In this document: positions 35,053 through 43,219 of the stretch, in pieces | Position numbering within the stretch: position 1 is the stretch's first letter | How the letters are laid out: each line of letters starts with the position of its first letter | NCBI GenBank assembly: GCA_018223105.1 | Contig: JAAEYY010000007.1 | Span: forward strand, 59,765 to 123,764 | Reading direction: 5' to 3' | DNA from: a bacterium | GTDB lineage: Bacteria; Bacteroidota; Bacteroidia; NS11-12g; UBA9320 | DNA: 64,000 nt | The notes under the pieces: generated by a model | Database searches by the model: none | What the model saw: only the letters and a program-made list of their open reading frames with translations | Told to the model about the DNA's origin: nothing | Translations under genes and position numbers: made by a program

Positions 35053-37101
35053 TTAGTGGCTCAAAATTCGAAAGCGTTTGACCATTGTCCCGCTGCGGAC
35101 CACGAGGATGTATGGACCAGGCGAAAGTTCGAACTCGAATTCATTTTGCTTAGATGCCAGACGATAGTCTTGGAAAATGAGTCTGCCTTGAGCATCATAC
35201 AGCTGCACATCAATTCTATAATTTCGAAAATCGTCGGGGAAGTGCAAAGTCAATTCAGAGTTGAATGGATTGGGGTGAACCCAAACAGAATCGAAGAAGA
35301 CCAACTCTTCAGTCTGATTCTCGAAATAAACACAATTAGAGGTGTCCACACATGTTCTTCTGGTCAGAATGAACGAATAAGCCCCGGTTTCTGTTGGGTT
35401 TAATCTCTCAGACTTTTCATCTTCTAAAAGTTCCAAACTGTCTGTACACTCGTACCACTGAATAGAGTACGGATCTTCTGGTGGATTTAGAAAATACAAG
35501 CCTTCGGAGTCCTTTGATATGTTGGCATCGTTGTTAATGATAGTAACTTCATAAAAGACATTACTGTCGCAGCCATAAGTAGAAGTAAGGTACTCTCTTA
35601 TGGTTCCGCTTTCAGTTAATCTGGTTTGATTTCCGGGTGAAATGAACTCATAACAAGCGGTGTCTTTTCGGTGCGTTTGAATTCTTTGATAAACATTCTT
35701 TAATTCTATATTCACTAAAACCGGACATAATTGCTCATTATAAATGGTGTCTGTGTAATTCCCTGCTTCTTCATAGAATTTACCGCCACTGGGGGCTTCG
35801 TATTTGTAGCAAACTCCTTCAACTAATATGGTGTCGTAGTGAGTTTGGCAGTAATCTAACTCAGCAGTAGAGAAGGCTCCGATATTACTATAATTTGAGT
35901 CCGAATAAGTCTTCATACCAAAAAGAATAGAAGAATGATAGACATTCAATTTAGAGATATTGTAATCGGTTCTATATCGAATACCCATTTTTACCCATTC
36001 ATTGTTAATGTGCTGATAAGTGAATAGATTATTGTCGCTGTATGGGTAAATAATATGAAGTAAAGAGTCGGAAAACACAGCTTGGCAATCACTGAAATTA
36101 GAGATGATATGATTTGGTGCTTCAAGACTTTGATAGTCTTCCCACAAGCCTAAATAGTTCTTTTTAAAAACCGAGGGGAATGTTGAAGACCGAGAAGTAC
36201 TCACGGCTAGAAATGAGCCGGAAACTGAAAATGTGTGCCCAAACCTCGAATTCGACCTGTAAATTTTGGGTCTGAGAATTTGGCTGAGTTCATAAACACT
36301 ATCAGCCTTATGATATACCAATAAGGCTCCTGCCGAAGAGGTCTTGTTTTCACCTACTCCATAATATCCGCCCGGCGCAGCAACTAGCAGCTCTGTCCCG
36401 TCAAAAGCGAGAGAAAAACCTAACTCAGCAACGGATCCATCTTCTCTTCCTTCATATGTAAGGGTATAGCATAATTTTGATTGACCCGTGATTTCATACA
36501 TGAAAACAGCCCCCGCTTTTGGAACGGAGTCAGTTGCAACAGTTTCTCCATACGCATACTCACTCGCTCCAATGGCTAATGAGTCATTATGGAAGTCTAA
36601 AGCTGATCCAAATTGGGAGTACTTATGTAAAATAGGAGGGTCAATATTTTCCCTATGCTCCCATCTATTGTTTCTTAGTTCGTAAATATAAACTCTACCT
36701 CCATTTTGAATTACACCTTGAAGTGTGTAGAAATCGGTAGAAGGCGCACCTATAAAAAGCAAGTCCTCAGTAATCAGCAATGAATGGCCAAAGTCTGAAA
36801 AATTTTGAGTGCTTGGAGGAATGATTTTCTGAACAAATTTCGGTTCTGAATTATCACGAATTTTATAGATGTATACTGCACCTTGAGTATAACTGGGCTT
36901 TCCATCTTTATACAAAGTCTTATATGGACTGGCAACGGCTATAAAAGAGTCGTTTTGTGCTATGGTTTCTCCAAATTGCTCATTGCTAGAAGTTGCTTCT
37001 TCCGGACATAAAGTAGGCTCAATCCCATTAAATGAAAAAGTTTGACAGTAGGATTTACCGCATGAAAAGAGAACTATGAAAATGAGTATAATTCGAGGCA
37101 T
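35053..37101 (-). CDS. T9SS sorting-domain FG-GAP propeller protein, paralog 8
   Basis: 682 residues: signal peptide (MPRIILIFIVLFSCGKSYCQ), FG-GAP repeats (QFGETIAQNDSFIAVASP, DFGHSLLITEDLLFIGAPS, QFGSALDFHNDSLAIGAS, ELGFSLAFDGTELLVAAPG), Cys modules CYKYEAPSGGK with LCPVLVNIEL and CYEFISPGNQ with GCDSNVFY, then IQWYEC in place of YxWxDC, CVDTSNCVYF, and a sorting domain VHPNPFNSEL to RFRILSH. It lies 45 bp downstream of sucA on the same strand, and I see no good TAnnTTTG box before it, so it may be read through from sucA. Confidence 0.88.
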   Translation of the reverse strand: MPRIILIFIVLFSCGKSYCQTFSFNGIEPTLCPEEATSSNEQFGETIAQNDSFIAVASPYKTLYKDGKPSYTQGAVYIYKIRDNSEPKFVQKIIPPSTQNFSDFGHSLLITEDLLFIGAPSTDFYTLQGVIQNGGRVYIYELRNNRWEHRENIDPPILHKYSQFGSALDFHNDSLAIGASEYAYGETVATDSVPKAGAVFMYEITGQSKLCYTLTYEGREDGSVAELGFSLAFDGTELLVAAPGGYYGVGENKTSSAGALLVYHKADSVYELSQILRPKIYRSNSRFGHTFSVSGSFLAVSTSRSSTFPSVFKKNYLGLWEDYQSLEAPNHIISNFSDCQAVFSDSLLHIIYPYSDNNLFTYQHINNEWVKMGIRYRTDYNISKLNVYHSSILFGMKTYSDSNYSNIGAFSTAELDYCQTHYDTILVEGVCYKYEAPSGGKFYEEAGNYTDTIYNEQLCPVLVNIELKNVYQRIQTHRKDTACYEFISPGNQTRLTESGTIREYLTSTYGCDSNVFYEVTIINNDANISKDSEGLYFLNPPEDPYSIQWYECTDSLELLEDEKSERLNPTETGAYSFILTRRTCVDTSNCVYFENQTEELVFFDSVWVHPNPFNSELTLHFPDDFRNYRIDVQLYDAQGRLIFQDYRLASKQNEFEFELSPGPYILVVRSGTMVKRFRILSH

Positions 37102-37146
37102 GTCACAAAAACCTAAAAGGTTTGTTACTGAGCCTCAAGATACAAC

Positions 37147-39873
37147 TTATTTCTTCAATTCAAAAGCGAGCTCAACAAGTTTCTCTTGCTCTTGCTTGTG
37201 TACGGAGGCATATCCGGTAGCCGGACTTGCACTTGATCTTCTGGAGATTTCGTTAAGCTGAACGGGGAAATCATAGCGCAATAAATGCATCCATGCGCCC
37301 ATGTTCTTCGGTTCTTCCTGTACCCAGTTAAACTGTGCCTTTTTATAACGAGAGAAAATCTCAGAAAGTTGCTTTTCAGGTAAAGGGTAAAGTTGCTCTA
37401 TTCTCACAATTGCAACATCATCTCGATTCTCGTTTTCCTTCTTCTCCAGCAAATCGTAATAGACCTTGCCCGAACAGAGGTTGACAATCTTTACCTTTTT
37501 AGGATCAACGTTCAAGTCATCAATCACTTCCTTAAACCCACCTTTTGAGAATTCCTCGGTTGTGCTAATGCATTTCGGATGTCTCAATAGACTTTTAGGC
37601 GACATAATCACCAATGGTTTTCTGAAATCACGGTGAATTTGGCGTCTCATAGCGTGGAATAAGTTTGCAGGCGTCGTAATGTTCGCTACCTGCATATTCT
37701 CATTTGCTGCCAATTGCAAGAAACGCTCTAATCTGGCAGATGAATGCTCCGGTCCCTGACCTTCATATCCATGAGGTAAAAGCATAACTAAACCGCTATA
37801 TCTTCCCCATTTCGATTCTCCACTGGAAATGAATTGATCAATTACTACCTGAGCTCCATTGGCAAAATCACCAAATTGTGCTTCCCAAATAGTAAGACCG
37901 TATGGCATAGACATACTATAACCGTATTCAAAGCCTAAAACGGCATATTCTGAAAGCAGAGAGTTGTATATCTCAAACCTCGCTTGCTTTTCAGAGACGT
38001 GATTTAATGGATAATATTCCTGATCTCCTTCTTCGGTTTTAACCAAAGCATGTCGATGTGAGAAAGTTCCTCTTTCCACATCCTGCCCACTCATTCTCAC
38101 AGGATATCCTTCTTCAAGCAATGTAGCATAAGACAGTAATTCTCCCATAGCCCAATCAAATTCACCTTTGCTTGCCATCTCTTTACGGTCGGCATAAAGC
38201 TTTAAGACTTTTTTAATCGGTAGAACATTGTCGGGAATATTACTGATAGAATCAGCCAACTTCTTAATCTTGGTTTTTGCTACTGCAGTATTAGGCGACT
38301 GATCAAAATCCGACTTCTCTGAAGTTCTGATGTTCTGCCAAGTGGATTTTGGAAGATTGTTGCCTTCAATTGAGGCATCGTTTCTTACATGCTCTAGGTC
38401 TTCCTGCAACATCGCCTTAAACTCCTTCTCCATTTTCTTGGCAAGGTTGGCTTCAATATGGTTGGAAGCCTGAAGTTTTTTGGAGTAAATCTCTCTTGGA
38501 TTTGGGTGCTTCGCGATAGCTTTATACAAAGCAGGCTGTGTAAATCGAGGCTCATCGCCTTCATTATGGCCGTACTTTCTATATCCCAAAATATCAATAA
38601 ATACATCAGAATGGAACTTCTGACGATATTCCAATGCCAACTTGATGGTGTATATCAAAGCTTCAACATCGTCGCCATTCACATGGAACACCGGACATTT
38701 TGTTGTTTTTGCAACATCGGTACAGTAAATCGAAGTTCTTCCGTCAATATAATTGGTAGTAAAACCAATTTGATTGTTCGTTACCAAATGTAAAATTCCT
38801 CCAACACCATAAGCGTCGAGACCCGCCATTTGAATCACTTCATAAACAATTCCCTGACCTGATATCGCAGCATCACCGTGAATTAAGATCGGAGTGATTT
38901 TGTCTGTATCTCTATTGTATTGTTTGTCGAGTTTAGCTCGCGCAATCCCCTGTACTACAGGGTTAACCGCTTCTAGATGTGAAGGGTTAGGACAGAGGTT
39001 TAGTTTTACTTTTTTGCCTAAACTTGTTGAAACAACACTGGTATATCCCAGGTGGTACTTTACATCGCCTTCAAAAACAGCATCCTGATAGGCTTTACCT
39101 TCAAACTCGCTGAAAATTTCTTTGTAACTCTTTCTTAGGATATTAGCTAAAACATTGAGTCTACCTCTATGCGCCATTCCAATGATAAACTCCTCAACAC
39201 CGGTGGCAGAGCCGAGTTCTATTGCTGCGTCGAGCGCAGGGATTAATGATTCAAGACCTTCAAGAGAGAACCTTTTCTGACCTACATATTTTGTATGAAG
39301 GAAGTTCTCAAAAGCTACTGCCTCATTAAGTTTTTCTAGTGTTAATCTCTTTTGCTCCAAACTGAAGTTGGGCGTGTTTTTACGCTCCTCCATTCGGGTT
39401 TGTAACCACTCTTTTCTGTCGGGGTCGGGAATGTACATGTATTCCACTCCGATACTCTGACAATACGTTTGATCTAAGTGAGCAATAATATCTTTCAATT
39501 TCGCCGGACCAATTCCAATCTCAACACCTGCATTAAAAGTAGTTTCGAGATCGGCATCACTTAAACCAAAATGCTTTAAGTCAAGATTCGGCTCATACGT
39601 CCTTCTGGCTCTCACCGGATTTGTTTTGGTGAAAAGATGGCCTCGAGTTCGGTAACCGTTATTGATCAAATGAAGGACGTTTATTTCCTTCATCATGTCT
39701 TCAGATACAGCCGCACCGCTGCCGTTAAGCCCCATTTTGCCGTAGGCTAAATCAAAGCCTTCGAAGAACCGCTTCCATGAATCATCAACAGATTCCGGAT
39801 CATTTTGATACGACTGATAAAGCTCATCTATTGAGTCTATATCTGCATTGCTTAGATAAGAATGATTTAACAT
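37147..39873 (-). CDS. sucA: 2-oxoglutarate dehydrogenase E1 component
   Basis: A 908-residue thiamine-diphosphate enzyme of the TCA cycle that decarboxylates 2-oxoglutarate and passes succinyl to E2. The N-terminal peptide SYLSNADIDSIDELYQSYQNDPESVDDSWKRFF is the E2-binding tail typical of E1o. Other blocks are EEFIIGMAHRGRLNVLANIL, PNPSHLEAVNPVVQGIARAK, ILIHGDAAISGQGIVYE and, near the end, LLPHGYEGQGPEHSSARLERFLQ. Length is normal. The E2 gene (sucB), which I would expect directly downstream, is absent; a T9SS cargo gene follows instead. Confidence 0.96.
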   Translation of the reverse strand: MLNHSYLSNADIDSIDELYQSYQNDPESVDDSWKRFFEGFDLAYGKMGLNGSGAAVSEDMMKEINVLHLINNGYRTRGHLFTKTNPVRARRTYEPNLDLKHFGLSDADLETTFNAGVEIGIGPAKLKDIIAHLDQTYCQSIGVEYMYIPDPDRKEWLQTRMEERKNTPNFSLEQKRLTLEKLNEAVAFENFLHTKYVGQKRFSLEGLESLIPALDAAIELGSATGVEEFIIGMAHRGRLNVLANILRKSYKEIFSEFEGKAYQDAVFEGDVKYHLGYTSVVSTSLGKKVKLNLCPNPSHLEAVNPVVQGIARAKLDKQYNRDTDKITPILIHGDAAISGQGIVYEVIQMAGLDAYGVGGILHLVTNNQIGFTTNYIDGRTSIYCTDVAKTTKCPVFHVNGDDVEALIYTIKLALEYRQKFHSDVFIDILGYRKYGHNEGDEPRFTQPALYKAIAKHPNPREIYSKKLQASNHIEANLAKKMEKEFKAMLQEDLEHVRNDASIEGNNLPKSTWQNIRTSEKSDFDQSPNTAVAKTKIKKLADSISNIPDNVLPIKKVLKLYADRKEMASKGEFDWAMGELLSYATLLEEGYPVRMSGQDVERGTFSHRHALVKTEEGDQEYYPLNHVSEKQARFEIYNSLLSEYAVLGFEYGYSMSMPYGLTIWEAQFGDFANGAQVVIDQFISSGESKWGRYSGLVMLLPHGYEGQGPEHSSARLERFLQLAANENMQVANITTPANLFHAMRRQIHRDFRKPLVIMSPKSLLRHPKCISTTEEFSKGGFKEVIDDLNVDPKKVKIVNLCSGKVYYDLLEKKENENRDDVAIVRIEQLYPLPEKQLSEIFSRYKKAQFNWVQEEPKNMGAWMHLLRYDFPVQLNEISRRSSASPATGYASVHKQEQEKLVELAFELKK

Positions 39874-39887
39874 TGCGAAAAGAATCG

Positions 39888-39895
39888 CAAAGATA
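39888..39895 (-). promoter_or_regulatory. Promoter -7 box of sucA
   Basis: TATCTTTG, an exact TAnnTTTG match, 14 nt upstream of ATG 39873. No TTTG at the -33 distance. Confidence 0.4.
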
Positions 39896-39980
39896 GAAGA
39901 TCAAACGGGAATACACGGCTACAGACCTTATTTATTGAGCTCTAAATTTGAGTCTATTTTTACACCTGTTCTGGCCTTAA

Positions 39981-42900
39981 CTATTGCTTAACAATGCGCT
40001 GAGTGTAAATCTGTGAATCACGTTCTACTTTGATGTAATAAAGTCCTGTTTGTAGTTTACTTAACTCTATTCTTTGTTTGTTGTTTAAAGCTGTCAAGCT
40101 CTGAATAACTTTACCTTGAATGTCAAGAATAGTCACATTTGCCCCAATCATGTTTTGTTTTAGTTCTAGATTCGTGTAGTTCTCTGCTGGATTTGGGTAC
40201 AGGTTAAACGCAATTTCTGATTCATTTAGAACTCCATTGGTTAAACTCAAGGTCACAGTATTAGACTGTGATTCGCATCCATTTTTATCCATGATAATCA
40301 CATAGTAATCACCACTTTCAACCGCATCAAATGATATTTCATTTGCTCCGAAAATGGCTAAATCGTCTTTGTACCATTGATAGAATATTGCCGAGTCGGT
40401 GTGAAGTGAGTCGCCATCCCAGTAAATTTGAGCAGTTTGTACATCGTATATTGCAAGAGTAACTGCCTCGCGCTCTACGGACTTACATCCTGTTGTTTCA
40501 TTCTCCGCTTCTACATAGTAAGTGCCGTTGATGCTGGCATTGTAGACCGCTTTATCCGTAGCATACAAGGGCCCGCCATTAGAACTGCCATACCAATTGT
40601 AAACAAAGCCTTCATCTTCTACGCGTAAACCGGTATAATTAAGATCATCACAATCTTCGTATCCACGAGGGTTAATAATCAAAGGGTTGTCATTGATAGT
40701 TAGATGTATAGAATCATAATCGCTGAAACAACCAGTATTGGGGTCCACTGCTCGGATGAAATAGCTGCCCTCTTCGTTCGCATCATAACTGGCTGAATTA
40801 TTTCGCAGTAATTTTCCATCAATCTCATCATACCATCTGTAATTATAACCTTCGTCTTGAATATTTAAGGTGTATGGAAGTTCGTTCTCACAGATTGCTT
40901 CATTTTGTGCATCAGCTATAACAGGAGCCCTTAGTATTTCAGCTTTAACCTCAACAATGTCTGATTTACATTGGGTATTTAGGTCTATGGCTTGAATGTA
41001 ATAACTGCCTGAAATGCTAGGCCAAATCAGGTTGGTATCTAAGTCAAAAATAGAGCTCCCCATAGAGTCTGTGTACCAGATGTAGTAATCACCTTGATCT
41101 TTAACTCCTATGCTTTTAGTAGATTCATTGTCGCAATAGCTAATGTCTTGTAAACCAACTAAAATGGGTTTTGGGTTTATTGTAAGCGAAACTTCAACAC
41201 GTTCAGATACTTCACTGGTTTCAGGGTGAGTTGCAGAAACATAAAAACTTCCACCTGCAATAGGTCGATATCGATTAGTATCCGATGCTAAGAGATTTCC
41301 TCCTGATTCTTGATCGTACCAATTGTATTGAAAAACTCCTTTGGATACGGATAGCACTGGAATATCTTCTCCTTCACAAATGGTAATATCGCTCGGGTTG
41401 CGTACTTCAGGTATGAGCTTCCCAAATATGCAAAGATCCATGCTGCCTCCATTTACTGAATTATTTACCCAGACTTGCAAATACATGGTTTGGCCTCCTA
41501 AAGAAGAATCTTGTACGGCTATTTCAGCCATATTTCCGGGCCCGTTATCGTTATCGCAGGCATATTCAGACAATGAACCACATGTTCCGGTGTAAAGGGC
41601 CATTGCATTGTTATTCACTCCTGCTGCCCTACTTGAAATCGTGAATTCTCCTGAAGGTGGTGCCTCGAATTTCAACCAGATATCGGTACCGGAGTAATTT
41701 CCGCAACTTGGATTGCCCCCGCCTGATGTCCCCGCATATTCGTTTGAAAACCGTTCATAATTGCACGAGGGTTTCACTTCGATTTCTTGTGCTGTTTCGC
41801 ATCGATCATTTACTGGGATGTCAGGTTCAAAAAGACAAATGTCGAATGAACCACCAAATATGGTGCCCACGGCCCATGCCATAATATACAGAGTGTCACC
41901 GGCAAGATTAGGATCATTAATCACGATTTCTGGTTGCTGGAAATTTGGGGAATGATTGTCGTCACATTCATAATATACCAAGGTGTCTGCATTCTTTGTA
42001 TAAGTTGATATAGCTAAATTGCCAAGTCCGGCATTCCTTGTTGTAATTACGAGCTTACCTGAAGCAGGAACGCGTGTTTTAAACCATGCGTCTGCTCCGG
42101 CATAATTACCGCATGGGGGATTAGCAGAACCAGAATTATTGTAATAAAGATTGTCAAATGTGGAATAACTGCAAACGCTTAATGTTGGTATAAAAAAAGC
42201 TCCTTCAGGATTCTCATTTGGATCAATATCCGGTTCAAAAGCGCAGAAACTGAAACCGCCACCATAGATGCTTCCAACTCTCCATACTCTCACAAATAGC
42301 GTGTCCCCTGCAAGTGAACTATCTCGAATATAGAATCGTGCTTGTTGAAATGCTTGTGCTCCATTGTCATTACAGTCGAAATAACTTAAGTTACTGCATG
42401 TTCCTTTATATAAAGCCATTGCAGAGTTGCCTATTCCGTTGTTTCCGGTTTCTAAAATTAGGTTTCCGGACACAGGGACTACCACCTTTAGCCAGGCATC
42501 GTGCAAAATGTAATTACCGCAAGGAGGTGTAGGGACCCCGGAATTTCCTGCAAAAGCAGTGGTGAAGTATCTTGTAGTGCATGCCGTTTCAACACTTATT
42601 AGTTCTGCATTCTCACAGTTGTGGTAGGTCGGCTGGTCCGGTTCAAATATGCAAAATTTAAAATCTCCTTCGCTTGCATTATCACCCCAGTATTGAATGT
42701 AAAGAGTATCTCCGGCAAGAGATGGATCTTCCATAAAAATATATGGCATTAGATACTCCGTGCTTGAGTTTAGATCACATCGATACTGTGTTAAATTACC
42801 ACAGTCGCCGGTAAATAAAGCTAATGAAGTTCTGACATTTATATATTCGCTTTGAAAAACTAGTCGGCCTGAATTAGGTACTACAACTTTAAACCATACA

Positions 42901-43091
42901 TCTGTGCTGGGATTAGAGCTGCAGGTGCTTGTTGCGGAGCCGGATGAAGTAGCATTTGTATTTGAGTAAGTTTGAAAATTACATGAACCTGTATAGGTCA
43001 AGAGAATTGCGTCTTCACAAATGTTATTGGATGGCTGTGCAAGTGCGGTTATGCAGAAAAGGCTTAGGCAAAGGGTGATAAGAGGTTTCAT
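39981..43091 (-). CDS. Modular T9SS sorting-domain surface protein
   Basis: 1036 residues. After a signal peptide (MKPLITLCLSLFCITALAQ) come four copies of a roughly 130-residue beta-sandwich unit (starting near residues 24, 156, 290 and 424), each with CEDA/CENA-like Cys, CGNY.GADAWFK, LALYTGxCxxLxxYxCDxN, DPSLAGDTLYI and a closing CxFEPD. Then follow five roughly 80-residue Ig-like units (from about 551) with the pattern ICEGEDIPVLSV...YNWYDQESGGNLL...GSYYV, and a sorting domain (about 964-1036, LYPNPAENYTN to RIVKQ). It looks like an extended surface or gliding-type adhesin; the ligand is unknown. It is separate from the eight-member family. Confidence 0.88.
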   Translation of the reverse strand: MKPLITLCLSLFCITALAQPSNNICEDAILLTYTGSCNFQTYSNTNATSSGSATSTCSSNPSTDVWFKVVVPNSGRLVFQSEYINVRTSLALFTGDCGNLTQYRCDLNSSTEYLMPYIFMEDPSLAGDTLYIQYWGDNASEGDFKFCIFEPDQPTYHNCENAELISVETACTTRYFTTAFAGNSGVPTPPCGNYILHDAWLKVVVPVSGNLILETGNNGIGNSAMALYKGTCSNLSYFDCNDNGAQAFQQARFYIRDSSLAGDTLFVRVWRVGSIYGGGFSFCAFEPDIDPNENPEGAFFIPTLSVCSYSTFDNLYYNNSGSANPPCGNYAGADAWFKTRVPASGKLVITTRNAGLGNLAISTYTKNADTLVYYECDDNHSPNFQQPEIVINDPNLAGDTLYIMAWAVGTIFGGSFDICLFEPDIPVNDRCETAQEIEVKPSCNYERFSNEYAGTSGGGNPSCGNYSGTDIWLKFEAPPSGEFTISSRAAGVNNNAMALYTGTCGSLSEYACDNDNGPGNMAEIAVQDSSLGGQTMYLQVWVNNSVNGGSMDLCIFGKLIPEVRNPSDITICEGEDIPVLSVSKGVFQYNWYDQESGGNLLASDTNRYRPIAGGSFYVSATHPETSEVSERVEVSLTINPKPILVGLQDISYCDNESTKSIGVKDQGDYYIWYTDSMGSSIFDLDTNLIWPSISGSYYIQAIDLNTQCKSDIVEVKAEILRAPVIADAQNEAICENELPYTLNIQDEGYNYRWYDEIDGKLLRNNSASYDANEEGSYFIRAVDPNTGCFSDYDSIHLTINDNPLIINPRGYEDCDDLNYTGLRVEDEGFVYNWYGSSNGGPLYATDKAVYNASINGTYYVEAENETTGCKSVEREAVTLAIYDVQTAQIYWDGDSLHTDSAIFYQWYKDDLAIFGANEISFDAVESGDYYVIIMDKNGCESQSNTVTLSLTNGVLNESEIAFNLYPNPAENYTNLELKQNMIGANVTILDIQGKVIQSLTALNNKQRIELSKLQTGLYYIKVERDSQIYTQRIVKQ

Positions 43092-43105
43092 GGCAAGGTT
43101 GACTC

Positions 43106-43113
43106 CAAAAATA
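43106..43113 (-). promoter_or_regulatory. Promoter -7 box of the 1036-aa T9SS protein
   Basis: TATTTTTG, a TAnnTTTG match, 14 nt upstream of ATG 43091. Confidence 0.35.
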
Positions 43114-43202
43114 CAGAACCTTTTATAAAGCTTTTCATAAAAGGGATGGTTCTTAATGGGAAAACATCATCTTTAATTGCTTTTTCATTAAAGCTAGCTT
43201 CT

Positions 43203-43210
43203 TATTTTCG
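43203..43210 (+). promoter_or_regulatory. Promoter -7-like box of mfd
   Basis: TATTTTCG ends 9 nt before the proposed TTG start of mfd; TTG at 43177-43179 lies 23 bp upstream of the box. Confidence 0.3.
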
Positions 43211-43219
43211 CAACCTTCT

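Noticed and set aside
34948-35403. A 151-codon plus-strand frame across the 3' end of paralog 8
   Set aside because: It is antisense to the conserved sorting domain of paralog 8 and the start of paralog 7, and its protein has no domain-like character.
15086-37101. Recent tandem duplication or recombination repeats in DNA
   Set aside because: The paralogs are clearly diverged in protein sequence and I saw no long identical DNA segments, so the duplication is old.
37147-39873. Open frames on the plus strand inside sucA and the T9SS genes
   Set aside because: They lie entirely within strong coding sequence, have no promoter and no plausible protein features.
43092-43219. Additional gene between the T9SS protein and mfd
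   Set aside because: Only 128 bp, filled by divergent promoter boxes; the short minus-strand frame there overlaps the start of mfd.
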